Shown one piece after another: positions 1 to 11,400 of a DNA stretch of 64,000 bases. Each line of letters opens with the position of its first letter. The first letter of the stretch is position 1. Source of the stretch: Cytauxzoon felis (Eukaryota > Apicomplexa > Aconoidasida > Piroplasmida > Theileriidae); the NCBI GenBank assembly GCA_020283715.1, contig JAIQCW010000250.1:1-64000 (forward strand), given 5' to 3'. The notes beneath the pieces are model-generated. The model saw only the letters and a program-made list of their open reading frames with translations, did not search any database and was not told where the DNA came from. The position numbers and the translations under genes were made by a program.

Positions 1-3000
1 ATTATTTAATTCATTTATATTATTAGGTATATTATTTATTCTATTTTCTGTATATATTATTCTAGAATTACATGATTTAATTTTTAAATTTGTAGATTTT
101 ATCATATCATTTAATTTTTGTATTATTATTATATTATCTATTAATTTTTTATTTATTATATTTTCTTTATTAATATATAATTTATAATCTATATAATATT
201 TTATATAATCATTTTTGATATTTATTAAATTATTATAATTATTATTTATATTTATTAATATATTATTATATTTTATTATATATTTATTAAAATTATCTAT
301 ATGATTATTACATTTAGTATTATAATATATATAAAATTTTATTAATTTATATGTCATTATATATAATTTATTATATTGATTTAATTTTATAATATAATCT
401 TGCATATCCATCTGATTTATACACACCATGTCATTGATGGAGGTGGAGGAAGTTGAGGGGTTGTTGGAGGTGTTGGAGGTGGAGTGATGTCTTGATGTGA
501 AGTTGTCGGGGTTGTTGGAGGTGTTGGAGGTGGAGTGATGTCTTGATGTGAAGTTGTCGGGGTTGTTGGAGGTGGAGGTGTGATGTGATGAAGTGAAGTG
601 TTGTTCATTGGATGAGGTGGAGTGATGTGTTGATGTTTGATGTCGTTCATTGAAGTGTAATTCATCTTCTTCATTGTATTGTTGTATGTTATTGACATCT
701 TCACCAAAGTGTCGTAATCTTCCTCCTTCACCAAAGTGTTGTAATCCTCCACTTCCTCTTCCTCCTCCTCCATCCCCCCCACCCCCTCCCTCACCTCCTT
801 GTATTTCAATTAAATCATCAACTTCTTCTAGTGTCAAGGGTGTTTTAACAATATAAAGTTCCTTCTTTAAATGTATTAATTTATTCATTAATTGTATAGA
901 ATTTAATAATAAATCATCATCATCAGATTTAGAAATTGATATATATTCATTATATTTATCATTCATAATCTTATAATATAATTTATTAATTAATATTCTA
1001 CCATTTAAAAATTTCGATGATAATTCTATACAATTATCAAATGATTGTAATGATGGATTTATAGTTGGTGATGATAATATCTTCTTTAATCTATCATTAT
1101 TATCAATCATATTTATATTCATTACATAATTTATCTCATTTAATATAATATAATCTATATACTTTAATTTTTTCATATCAAAGGTAAATAAGGAATCTTG
1201 ATCATCCTTTATGTTTATATAAGGTAACATTGTTAGACAATAGATACTCTCTACAAGAATCATTGATGATATTTGATCATCTGAAGGAGGAGGGAGAGAA
1301 GATAAAGGAGATGGAGGAGATGAAGGAGATGAATTATTGATGCGAGTGTGACGACGATTATTATCGAGGGAAAAATTTTCATAATCTTCACCACTTCCCT
1401 CACCTCCCTCTATTCCTCCTCCACCATCTTCAGATGAGGGATTGCTGATGTAACGACGACCACTATCGAGGAAAAAATTTCCCTCTCCCCCACTTCCATC
1501 TCCACTTCCCCCACTGCTTCCACCCCCACCACCTTCAGGTGATATATACTTCAATAATGTCAATGTCAATTTATTAGATAAATCTAGATATTCGGGTATA
1601 TAAAGCACGTCTAATATATCCTTAAATTCAAAAGCAAATTTAAAATCAATATCATCAACATCATTAAAATATAAATTTAGCCTAGAATCATCCAATATAA
1701 TATATAATTTACGATTAAGTATATTAATCATAGCATCACCATCATTATTATCCAATAATAATTTAAAATCACATCTCCACTTACTATAAATAAAATGTAA
1801 TTCCTTCATATTAAATATCAAATGCTTTCTAATAACCATTAATAAAAATAATTTTAAACTATTATCAAATTCATATTCTATCATATATTTAATATGATCT
1901 AATGATCTACTATTAAACAATAATGATAAATATACATTATCAACACTATAATATAATGTATTCGATAATAAATTCAATGATGATAATGCCCTTGATACAT
2001 CCATTTCATTAAACCAATTATTTATTAATAATGATGATATTATCATACCCGACATTATTTTTATCGTTAATGAACTCGATGAATATAATTTCTGTATTAT
2101 CTCATTTATATACTCCTTATTTATTATCAATTCTATATTACGATATGATACCAACCATAATAAAAATGATACATATAATTCTATCGTTATACTCGATGGA
2201 GTCAATAATAATTTATATAATTTCGCCCAATAATTCTCATCATTCATCAATACCAATGATAAATCATCCATTTTATTCAATATACTCACACTCAATGTAC
2301 TTATAACCTTCCATGAACTACATAAATATAAAAATGATAATCCATGCGATAAATTAAGAGGTAACACATTCACCGGAAAATCGTCATATTCAAATAAATC
2401 ACAATATTCCGTATTTAAAGAAATTTTATCATTACGCTTATTTAAATTAGTATTCATAGGTTCACCATCTTCTTCCTCATCACTATCATCCACATCATCC
2501 ACTTCCTCATCATCAGATGATAAATGAGCATTGAGACTAGTGGCACTCTGATTTACATTGACATCATCACGTTTTTCCACCTTGTCTACATCACCAGATT
2601 TTTCCACCTTGTCCACAACATCGTTACATTTATCAGACGATTTCGTCACAACACAATCTACAATATTTTCAACTTCACCATATTCAGAATTCTCATCACG
2701 ATCAACGTTTCCACCTAACATTGTAGATTTCACCTCACTACATGAAACTAATCCATATATTCTCACGTATTTTGGCCGTGTATTGGAAACATAGTTTTTG
2801 ACATTAAGAATAGGATTAAACTTGAGATTTAAAGGCTTATACTCATCATTTAATAGTAATTTAGAATGAGCTTTAATTACATGATGTAACACTTTTAAAG
2901 AAGAAGCAAGATCATGAATAGCAATATTAGAATGATGAAACATATACAGAAAAATACATGATATCTGATACAAAACGTTAATATTACAATCCTTTAATGA

Positions 3001-3690
3001 ATGCAACAATGTATTAAACACCAATTCATGCGAAAGATAATGATCCAACATTGAATAATCTATATTAGATATAATCCTATTAAAACGATCAATATTTTTG
3101 TTATTAGTTACAACCTTATCATAAACAGCATGACTCAAGTTATCAAATACGTCAAATTTTAATGTCGAATTTCTACTTTTAGGGTCTGTTGTTATATAAT
3201 TATATAACGATATTATAGAAAATCGTCTGTCTAAATATGTCTTAGATGACACAAACTGAACATACAACAACGATTCATTTGATATTCCAAAGAACTTCAA
3301 TAGATAAAGCAACTGTCTTAATGTACAATTGTTAATTATAGAATTTATATAATTCCTCAGTTTCTGCTGACGCTGTAGTATAAAAGACGGCTCTAAATTA
3401 CCGAAATACTTTTTTCCCGGTAAATTTATGATACTTACATCGTCTAATTCACGTATAGCACCATCTAATTGTATAAAATCAGAATATCTTCTAGATGTTA
3501 TCATATGATTACCAAAATCATTAAAATGTATAGTGTAAACAGTATAACTTCTACAACATGACGTTAATATATAATAGTCGCTTATCCTAAGTGACAGCAT
3601 ATTTATAAAAGAACTATATAAATTGACATCCAGTGATCTATCCACTGAGGATTCTTCATTAAAACCATTTAAATTTAAATATATCGACAT
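1..3690 (-). CDS. PX-domain protein, partial (C-terminus beyond the left edge)
   Basis: A single reading frame of 1230 codons stays open from the ATG at 3690 to base 1, so the gene continues outside the window. Residues about 40-135 form a PX (phosphoinositide-binding) domain: the RRYSDF motif (residues 67-72), a LPGKK stretch near 90-94 and a downstream QRQQKLRNYI helix are the usual lipid-contact and fold signatures. PX proteins bind PI3P-type lipids on endosomal membranes. Beyond the domain lie helical segments, an acidic EEDGE/DDVDD stretch, Gly/Ser-rich low-complexity runs (codons over 780-720 and 1560-1300), a 51-bp tandem repeat (about 430-590), and a Lys/Asn-rich, probably coiled-coil, segment at the left edge. 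No intron is needed. A sorting-nexin-like role is inference from PX alone. Confidence 0.85.
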   Translation of the reverse strand, partial: MSIYLNLNGFNEESSVDRSLDVNLYSSFINMLSLRISDYYILTSCCRSYTVYTIHFNDFGNHMITSRRYSDFIQLDGAIRELDDVSIINLPGKKYFGNLEPSFILQRQQKLRNYINSIINNCTLRQLLYLLKFFGISNESLLYVQFVSSKTYLDRRFSIISLYNYITTDPKSRNSTLKFDVFDNLSHAVYDKVVTNNKNIDRFNRIISNIDYSMLDHYLSHELVFNTLLHSLKDCNINVLYQISCIFLYMFHHSNIAIHDLASSLKVLHHVIKAHSKLLLNDEYKPLNLKFNPILNVKNYVSNTRPKYVRIYGLVSCSEVKSTMLGGNVDRDENSEYGEVENIVDCVVTKSSDKCNDVVDKVEKSGDVDKVEKRDDVNVNQSATSLNAHLSSDDEEVDDVDDSDEEEDGEPMNTNLNKRNDKISLNTEYCDLFEYDDFPVNVLPLNLSHGLSFLYLCSSWKVISTLSVSILNKMDDLSLVLMNDENYWAKLYKLLLTPSSITIELYVSFLLWLVSYRNIELIINKEYINEIIQKLYSSSSLTIKIMSGMIISSLLINNWFNEMDVSRALSSLNLLSNTLYYSVDNVYLSLLFNSRSLDHIKYMIEYEFDNSLKLFLLMVIRKHLIFNMKELHFIYSKWRCDFKLLLDNNDGDAMINILNRKLYIILDDSRLNLYFNDVDDIDFKFAFEFKDILDVLYIPEYLDLSNKLTLTLLKYISPEGGGGGSSGGSGDGSGGEGNFFLDSGRRYISNPSSEDGGGGIEGGEGSGEDYENFSLDNNRRHTRINNSSPSSPPSPLSSLPPPSDDQISSMILVESIYCLTMLPYINIKDDQDSLFTFDMKKLKYIDYIILNEINYVMNINMIDNNDRLKKILSSPTINPSLQSFDNCIELSSKFLNGRILINKLYYKIMNDKYNEYISISKSDDDDLLLNSIQLMNKLIHLKKELYIVKTPLTLEEVDDLIEIQGGEGGGGGDGGGGRGSGGLQHFGEGGRLRHFGEDVNNIQQYNEEDELHFNERHQTSTHHSTSSNEQHFTSSHHTSTSNNPDNFTSRHHSTSNTSNNPDNFTSRHHSTSNTSNNPSTSSTSINDMVCINQMDMQDYIIKLNQYNKLYIMTYKLIKFYIYYNTKCNNHIDNFNKYIIKYNNILININNNYNNLINIKNDYIKYYIDYKLYINKENIINKKLIDNIIIIQKLNDMIKSTNLKIKSCNSRIIYTENRINNIPNNINELNN
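430..600 (-). repeat. 51-bp in-frame tandem repeat in the PX-domain gene
   Basis: About two and a half copies of a 51-bp unit encode a 17-residue repeat of the form HHSTSNTSNNPDNFTSR. The frame of the PX protein stays open through the array, so copy number could vary without breaking the protein. Confidence 0.8.
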
Positions 3691-4058
3691 TTTCAGCAAT
3701 TATATTGTTTCATATCCATACATTAACAATCTCATCGTTTGACCAAAATACCTCAAGGGATAAAATTTCCTCCTCCAAAGACATACAAATTTTGCATAAT
3801 TAATTAAAAATTTCATCAAACACTAAAAACAATTCCATTTTTAATGGACATTATTTAATTCATCCTTTTTACTTTTTACACCATCCCTTTGACCGTTTTT
3901 ACCACCCACCTACACTCCAGCAATGGTCCACGTGACTCTAAATTACCGCACATATTTCACTCTTCTATACTCTAGCATCTATATTTCATACATTTCTATC
4001 TCAAACGCCTAAACGTCGTTCATTCCTCGCTGAAATATCAAAAAATCTGAACTTCAGA
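3691..4058. promoter_or_regulatory. Divergent intergenic region between the PX gene and ITPA
   Basis: The 368 bases between two head-to-head start codons must contain both promoters. The stretch 3875-3960 is richer in GC than its surroundings and contains TACACCATCCCTT, a string that recurs upstream of the Tpr-like gene (about 42779). No repeat modules are present. Confidence 0.5.
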
Positions 4059-6048
4059 ATGTCCAGGGCGGAGATTGTTTTTTGTACGTCAAATTTGAAA
4101 AAGGTGCATGAGCTAGAGGTGATTTTAGGTGAAGATTTTGTGGTAAAGAATGAAGCGTTGGACTGTAAGTTAATGTGATGGAATCCTCTCATTTGTACAA
4201 CAACTCTTATAGTATTAGAAATACAAGGGACGCCAGAAGAGATTTCATTAGCCAAAGCCAAAGAAGCTTACAATATTCTAAGGAAACCATTAGTAGTTGA
4301 TGATACGTGTCTATGTTTTAATGCATTTAAGGGTCTGCCAGGGCCATATGTGTATGTTTGAATGTTGGAATCATTCATGTCTATTAGTAAATTCTTCTTG
4401 AATTCCATCGGTAAAGAAGGCTTGTGGAAGTTATTATCAGATTTCGATGTAAATTTAACCTCACATAATAAATTCAAACTCAAACTACAGGATAAAAGTG
4501 GCTATGCGCTTTGTGTCATGGCATACGTCGATGAGAATGGCGTAAAAACATTCGTAGGGAAACATGACGTAAGTACATCATAACCATAGTCAATCATTAC
4601 ACATTCAGGGAAATATCGTCAAGCCCAGAGGTAACTCCAAAATGGGCTGGTATGTTTATACTAGAAAGAACACCAACGACCCTAGCGAAGTACCATATAC
4701 AGATAGGTCTTATGACTATTTTCTGTTCCACATGAGGTCTATCTTTTCCAATTGCCGTGGAGGCCTTTCCACCTGAGGTCGTCTTGCAGACAGCTTCTCT
4801 ATTTACTTCCCCCTCCAGCTCCCGTAGATCAGCTACGGGTAATAAACCTGCGTTATATAGTCCAGTGGTTAATCATATTTATCCAATTGTTTGAGGTTTG
4901 TCGGTGAGGTGGATGAGTGCCCTTTGGCTACGGATACCCATTATCAAACTCGTACAACGAAGTATACATGTCTTTCTAATGATAATAAGAGTAAGGTTGA
5001 GTCCGTGGCTGGTAAATATAATACGATGATTAATGCGGCTACGCAATTGAAGAGTCTTCAGGATGAAAATGCAGTAAAGAGTGTAACGGGTTGTAATAAT
5101 ATTAATACATCATGTAATACTAATACCGGAGGTTCATCTTGTTCAGGTGAACCATGTAAATGCAGTGGTGACTGTGGATGTCCACCTCCTACTCCTGATT
5201 CTAATGGCGTCTTTAATAAATTATGCGGAATTATGTGTTGTAATAAAGAGGGTGGAACTAGCGGATGTAATTGTAGTAGTAATAATGGGAATTGTAATTC
5301 TATAAAATCATTTTGTAAGGAAGTAAAGAATTTCACCGCATTAGTGAAGGAGGTTGTTAAAAAAAAATGGAACAACAACCTCTGCTGAATCTCCTCCTCC
5401 AGCATGTAAATGTACGGGTAAGAATTGCGAGTACTGTAAAACCCGTCGCTTCATTAGACTCGTTGAGGAGTATACGAAGGAGTTGAATGGAAAACATGAG
5501 TGTACTTGCAATAAGCCTGATTGGGGTGATGCATTAATTGATATAACAATAGAGTCAGGACTTGCTGTTGCTCGCTTGATAAAAGCCATCTTCGATCTGT
5601 TTGGTAAAAATTCTAAGAATGGTGAGCAAAAAAAATGGCCAAAAAACAGATGTAACCCCCAAAGAATCCAAGCCAAAATTTTATGAGTGCAAGTGTTGTA
5701 TAGGCAAAAAAGAAGAAAACTGCTTAATGTATGGATACACATGTGATGTATGCCATATATAGTAGAACTAGAGTGAATTACCCGCAGCTGATCTCAGGGA
5801 AGCGGAGGGGGAAGTAAATACAAGAGGCCACCACGGCGAGTGGAAAAGACAGTGATTAGACCTCAAGCGGATTATACAACTTATCAATCGTAATATTCCT
5901 TCATATTTATTTATGTTACAATATGTATTATAGGGATGATATATTTGAGGTTGGTGATCTTGGTAGAACGTATGGTGAATTATCGCTGTCTGAGAAGAGT
6001 TTGATATCGCATAGGTATAGAGCGGCTATACAGTTGAAGGTATTTTGA
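4059..6048 (+). CDS. ITPA: Inosine triphosphate pyrophosphatase (ITPA/Ham1 family), 5 exons
   Basis: Exons 4059-4164, 4213-4351, 4388-4568, 4609-4649 and 5934-6048 join in phase to 193 codons plus stop, about the human ITPA length of 194. The family hydrolyses (d)ITP and dXTP to monophosphates, cleaning the nucleotide pool. Visible signatures are the N-terminal CTSNLKK substrate loop, [20 protein letters not shown], the central [15 protein letters not shown] strand, [15 protein letters not shown] across the last splice junction, and [10 protein letters not shown] at the C-terminus. The first three introns are 36-48 nt. The fourth (4650-5933) is 1284 bp and contains opposed repeat arms around a Cys-rich antigen fragment. 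The last exon is required to complete the conserved GWDP-like motif, so the insert lies within a gene that still reads as intact. Confidence 0.93.
4735..4865 (+). repeat. Repeat cluster, left arm in ITPA intron 4 (modules B, A, E, C)
   Basis: This has a GCCGTGGAGGCC core, then TCCACCTGAGGT, a CTTGCAGACAGCT copy and a C module ending GATCAGCTACGGGTA. The antigen fragment starts just downstream, and an inverted C copy lies after it at 5778-5850. Confidence 0.85.
4872..5759 (+). pseudogene. Cysteine-rich antigen-family fragment nested in ITPA intron 4
   Basis: Three overlapping frames (about 4872-5387, 5354-5686 and 5640-5759) encode one continuous style of Cys-rich protein: [29 protein letters not shown], then VEEYTKELN and CTCN, then CKCC, ending [12 protein letters not shown] before a stop. 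The frame changes twice, each time at an A run followed by TGG (nine A near 5359-5367, eight A near 5628-5635), and each time by the same +1 step. There is no ATG or signal peptide; coding-like sequence begins right after the left repeat arm. It lies in the same orientation as ITPA. A related remnant in the VPS13 intron joins the VEEYTK and CCxxNCL parts in a single frame, which supports reading these frames together. The style resembles piroplasm variant surface proteins, but I cannot name the family. Confidence 0.7.
5775..5875 (-). repeat. Repeat cluster, right arm in ITPA intron 4 (inverted C, B, A)
   Basis: This has a CCGCAGCTGATCTCAGGG start, the AAGTAAAT segment, a CCACCACGGCGAGTGG copy and ACCTCAAGCGG. 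It is the mirror image of the left arm at 4735-4865. Confidence 0.85.
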
Positions 6049-6225
6049 ATTTGATAAAAATATTAAATGAATATTATTTAAGGAATTTTTAAGAGAAAAA
6101 TTTAATTTGAATTAGTTTTAGACATATTTAATTTGTAATACCCAATTTGTATTTACACATTCAGTTTATAATTTCAATTTGATTATTATTTTTAATTATT
6201 CTTTATAAAAATAAATATTATCGCA

Positions 6226-7378
6226 ATGAAATCTGTGGTAAATTGAATTTTAATATTTTTTTAAATATTAATATCAATTTCTATTATTTATAGAATCGTG
6301 CAGTTCGAGAATTACCATGGAGATCAAGATATGATATCCTTAGAGAACGAATAAAACCAAGATATATGAATGAATGTATTGGAACACCAAGACGAGAATA
6401 TCAAGTTAATGTCATTAATAATATCAGAATCGCACCCACATTCAATCCATACGTATTACTCAATAAAGATAAAAGATATAGACTCGATCATTGGCCATCC
6501 AGGTATATTTCATAACAACAATTACATTCAATAATTACTCTATATCATCACTCAACTCTACCTGAGGTTACAACCTCTGTTCCACTAGGCGTGGAGCCTC
6601 TTCTATTTACTTGTCCCTCCGCTTCCCTGAGATCAGCTACGGGTAGTCCACTTGAGGTTACATCTACTAGACCCGAGGTCCCTTCTGGATATACTTTATA
6701 CCGAGGATGATCTACGGGAATCCGAGGGGAGGTAATTGGAAGAGCTGTCTGCAAGACCAATGGTGGCTGTAACCTCAGGTGGAGAAGACAAGGTTGGATC
6801 TAGAGTGCACTAGACAACTAATTGTTATTATCAACTGATTATTATTTATAGGAATTGGGATGATTGGACACCTACATCATGTTTTTTGAGGGGTGGTAGG
6901 CGTAGATATGAATTACCAAAGTCATTATTACCTATTAAGGATGAATTAGGTGAATCACATCCTCCAGTGTATGTTGTCATATAATTATTTTTGACATGAA
7001 ATTTTTTTAGTATTTCTGGTCGTTATAAAGCTGATATTAGGAAACTAATTTTATTTTAATTGTATTGTTTAATTATTATTTTTTTTATATTTATAATCTA
7101 TAGCTTTACCATGGATATGGGATATAAATTATTATACTGGACGTGTACATTATCATGATAGAGATATATTACAACCTAAAATATGGTATAAATATGCATA
7201 TAGAAATAATATTATTAATATGGAACTTAAAAATATCAATAAAAATATAAATGATTATAGATTAGAAGTTAAAATGAAAAAACGATTATCATATTTAGAA
7301 AAAGCTATCGCAGGAATTACAGGTGATGAATTATCATCAAAATATATCAGACAACGTAAAATACCCAAAATAGCCTAA
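6226..7378 (+). CDS. Conserved basic protein of unknown function, multi-exon
   Basis: It starts with a four-codon exon (6226-6237), then 6294-6502, 6852-6968 and a last coding block to the stop at 7376-7378. The protein is rich in Arg, Trp and Tyr: ELPWRSRYD, TPRREYQV, NWDDWTPTSCFLRGGRRRYE, then LPWIWDINYYTGRVHYH and a charged helical tail. This composition fits a mitochondrial ribosomal or RNA-binding protein, but I do not recognise a family. The junction between 6968 and about 7104 is uncertain: joining the two directly leaves the frame off by one, and an eight-base micro-exon near 7011-7018 would restore it. Intron 6503-6851 (349 bp) is filled by a repeat cluster. Confidence 0.65.
6556..6795. 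repeat. Repeat cluster in an intron of the basic protein (A, B, C, A, E, A')
   Basis: It opens with ACCTGAGGT and ends with ACCTCAGGTGG. It contains a B variant (CACTAGGCGTGGAGCC), a C module, and between them a TACCGAGGATGATCTACGGG segment shared with 31980-32010. Confidence 0.85.
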
Positions 7379-7435
7379 ATCAATATAAACATCATATAAT
7401 ATCTATACTACATATACACAATATCTAATCACCAT

Positions 7436-7775
7436 CTTCTATACCCGAGGTTACATTCATGCCGTCAGCATCTTCACCTAGGTCTTTCCACTCGCCGTGG
7501 TGGCCTCTTCTATTTACTTCCCCCTTCGCTTCCCTGAGATCAGCTACGGGTAGTCCACCTCCACTTGAGGTCCAGTCACTACCTTCGCCACGATCTCCGG
7601 GAGTGGCTATACTCTTTAGAGATAGGTAATTAGAAGAGCTGTCTGCAAGACAAGGAGATGTGGATTGGACCTCAAGTGGAGAGCTCTCTGCAAGAGTAAG
7701 AGAGGCGGATTGGACCTCAGGCATCACGCTTAGTGGAAAGAGAGTTGGACTGTAACCTCAGGTGTCACGCTGAAT
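7436..7775. repeat. Repeat cluster downstream of the basic protein (A, B, C, A, D', E', A')
   Basis: This has full-length B, C and inverted D modules, followed by three degenerating copies of the ACCTCAAGTGG end with GGATTGG spacers. The host is unclear: it may lie in an intron of the small minus-strand reading frame at 7831-8037. Confidence 0.8.
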
Positions 7776-7830
7776 GCAAGAGATATCGATTGGATATGAT
7801 GTGTAATGCATGTGAGCGTGTATTGGGGCA

Positions 7831-8037
7831 TCATGTGGACAGTTTATAAGTCAATGTGATGATGAGTAGTATTATAATAATATACATATATATCATACAT
7901 ACTAGTAGTGGTGTCTCTTTATACACATGTCTCTCTGTTTCATTGAGATTAGCTTTGTGTTTATGATTTAGTTCTTCCGGGTAGATGTTGATATTATTCT
8001 TGGTGGTGGAATTAATGTCAGGTGGATAAGAGGACAA
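7831..8037 (-). CDS. Small possible membrane protein or first exon
   Basis: A 68-codon frame encodes a hydrophilic N-terminus and a hydrophobic helix VCMIYMYIIIILLIITL near the C-terminus. A GTATGTATG donor-like site lies just before the hydrophobic segment, so only the first 45 or so codons may be exon, with an intron running into the repeat cluster at 7436-7775. No family recognised, and it may not be a gene. Confidence 0.25.
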   Translation of the reverse strand: MSSYPPDINSTTKNNINIYPEELNHKHKANLNETERHVYKETPLLVCMIYMYIIIILLIITLTYKLST

Positions 8038-8449
8038 TAAAAATGAAGAATAGGGGGGAATAAAATAGAGGAGCTGACTTATGATGTGATGTTGGAATAT
8101 AAGGTGGTTATAATTAGGTGAATGATAATAATGTTATATGGAAGAAGATTAATAATTAGAAGAATTAGAAATGAATTAATGTCATTTTAGACAAAAAAAA
8201 TGATTTAGAAAAAAAAATTAGAATAAAATAAAATGTAAAATAATTTAATTGAAATTATGATAAGATTTGAGTACCAGAATAATGGTACAAATTATTTATA
8301 GTGTAATATAAATATATGGTTGATTTAAATATTGAAATTGAGGATATATAAATATTATAGGATTTATTTTTTAATAATTATTAATGGTATAAAATTTTCT
8401 ATATAAATGTGAAGGGAAAAAATTTTTTTTTTAAAAGAAGAAAATTCTA
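8038..8449. other. AT-rich intergenic stretch
   Basis: I see no conserved coding sequence and no repeat modules here. It probably contains the promoter of the gene that starts at 8450. Confidence 0.4.
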
Positions 8450-11400
8450 ATGTTTAAAGGGTTATATCCAAATATTAAACATATACCACATGATTATTTA
8501 TCAAAATCTATATTAAAAAATCAATTATTAGATAATAAATCATGTAATATTAATTTATTAAAAGCTATATCTGGATCTCATCTATTATACTTATCACCTT
8601 ATGATTCTGCACTCATTTTCAATCAATTAAATAATTCTAATGATTTTAAATTTAAATCTCATCCATTATATAAAAGTGTTATTAATCGTCTTATTAATAG
8701 TATCATCAATTATCAATATCAACTTTTCCCATATTTTTTTAAACAATTCTCTCTACTACATGAATCTTATGGTGTTAAATCTATAATCTCTATCATATTA
8801 CATCGTAATCTTTTACATTATTATAATTTCAATACTCTTGTCGATCTTTTCTATCTATCATCTTATTTTATACCCAACGAATTTCAAGATATTTATAAAC
8901 AATTCCATACCAATATACTCTCAAATCTTAATATCAAACATAATAACCTCAATAAAGTCATCATCTATAAAATCATCTACGCCATCGGAAAAATACAACA
9001 TCTTAACCTACCCGAAACCATAAAAACCATCAATCTCATCATACCACAAGGTAAGTCATATCATATACGAATGCAGTCTATCTTATCCACTCGCCGTGGT
9101 GGCCTTCTCTATTTACTTCCCCCTCCGCTTCCCTGAGATCAGCTACGGGTATTATGCCAGAGGTAGTGGTGATATTAAACGTGACCTTGATAGTGCTGGT
9201 GATACAGGTTATACTCCATTAGATTCTGTTGAAATTGATATAAGCACAGCACCTACTGTTGTCGGCGCTGCTGATGGAGGTAAATATATGTCCGCAGGTA
9301 TAACAATTCAAGTCGAGAAGCAAAGTGTTAGCGGTAGTAGTTCATGGAAGCGTTACAAACATTCTAATAGTCGGGGATTTACGCTCGGAAAGATAACTAA
9401 TAGCGATCAGACTATGACTGATTGTAGTGGAGGAACTTTGACTGCTAACATGAATACTAAAATTGAACAAAATGGCGCTATATATGTTTATTATGATAAT
9501 GATACAAATATAGAACGACCTAAAGTAATTTGTATATCTATTGATAATCCTTCACAAACTTCTAATAATACGTGGTATAAGGCAGGTACAACTCCCAGTG
9601 GTTGGAGCATTGCTACAAATTTAGATAAGAAGAAAGATCCAACTGCCGTCACTCAAACAGAACTTGAAGCAGCTAGTGCTGGAGAAATTAATATTAACGC
9701 TAGTTCAAATTATGTAATTAAATTAGATAAGAGGCCTTTGACGGCAGGTTCTGGTAATAAGATTAAATATAGAACTGGTAATGAGGAGTTTACGGTTGAA
9801 AGGAAGGATGGTACGACTAATGGTCCAGTACCAGATAATTATGTTAGATACGATCATAAACCTACGACAGCTGGTTCTAACTTCACATTGTCTTCAGTTA
9901 AACATAATGATCATGTATTGGGTGGAATATCTGGTGGAACTAAAGGTGTTACGGCAGTTTATGTATATTACCGTGGAAATAGTGAGGACAATGATCATCA
10001 ATTTCCATTGATTGTATGTGTTAAGACTACCACTTCCACGTATTATCAAAGGGGAAATAAATGGACTACAATTGACAATCTAACTGCAGACCCGGAAACT
10101 TTAAAAGATGCTGGTCTTAAAACACTTACAGGTAAACTTGGTGAGGTTAAAGGGAAATTTGAGGTTAAGCTCGAGAAAACCAATTCTAATAGCGATAGCC
10201 CATACACAGCGCGTCCTGAAACACCTAATGATACAATTACTGTTACTTCTCTATATCCTGATTCTTCCGATACCTTCAAAGGTTTTAAACATGAAGTTAC
10301 TGGTGAAATAAATCTGATAACTATACATGGACAAGCGATAACAGCAATTGAAAATAATGATCTTACTGGAAAACCATATGTATTTGTATATTTTTCAACC
10401 GATGATACCAATAATACTAAACCTCTGTTAATATGTTTATCGAAGGATGGAACTAATGATAATCAAACTGAATCTAATAACAATACATGGTATAAGCGGG
10501 AATACAATAAGGACACCCATGAAAATACATGGCAGAATGTTACCTCTCATATTGGCTATGATACTATAAAACCAGCCGATGGATCATCAATTGATTCTAA
10601 ACTTGTGCCCAAACTCGATGCAATTAAATATGCAATTCAGCCATACTCGGGCCTTGCTAAACTATTTGGTGCTGGTAAAGATGGTCAAGAATATCATATA
10701 TTACATTGGTCTCCAATATTTCTGGTAGCCCTCTCATTAGGCACATTCTATTTCTTCTACCCTGCTATATCACCATATCAATTAGTTGATGATCCCTATG
10801 ATGGTAAAAAGATTGAATTATGGATCCAGGCCATTTCTGCTACACCCCATATCGCATTCGCCATAACCCAACTTTGTAAAAAAGGCCCGGGTAGGACTTG
10901 GAGGAATAAATGGTATCAGAAAAATGGCGTTGATACTGAAGAAACTGGTAGTGAACATTTGTATGCACTCTATCATTTGACATGGTTATTTTTCATACCC
11001 TATATAATATGCATATACATTTTCTTTTCCATGATGCACTTTCCCGACGGACGCATTGGTAAATATTTCAGGTGGAGTGTAATAAAAGACATATATTATT
11101 ATAATATGGGGTAACTTGGGATAATTAACCCAATAATATCAAATAAACCCCATTTTTTATCACCCGTAGCTGATCTCTGGGAAGCGGAGGGGGAGGTAAA
11201 TGGAAGAGCTGACGGCAGGACGACATCAAGTGGAACTGCGAGTAGAAAGGCTTCATATTTATCCTTTTATGTAGTATTTAAATAAAAATATTATATTAAT
11301 TTAGTTAGGACTGAGGTAGATAATGATTCTTGGGAGTCGAAGTATTTATATCGTATCTTTGTAATTTTGTATGAAGTTGGGCATTTTAATAGAGATTTTG

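Noticed and set aside
417..809. Separate Pro/Thr-rich 130-residue protein on the minus strand
   Set aside because: It lies in another frame of the low-complexity part of the PX-domain gene, whose own frame is open throughout.
4872..5759. Assignment of the Cys-rich fragment to the Babesia VESA1 family
   Set aside because: Cys-rich style is similar, but I could not match a specific VESA1 motif from sequence alone.
9151..11114. FAINT (DUF529) domains in the antigen cassette
   Set aside because: The repeat pattern VYVYY...PLIVC...WYK does not fit what I know of the FAINT consensus, so I did not use that name.
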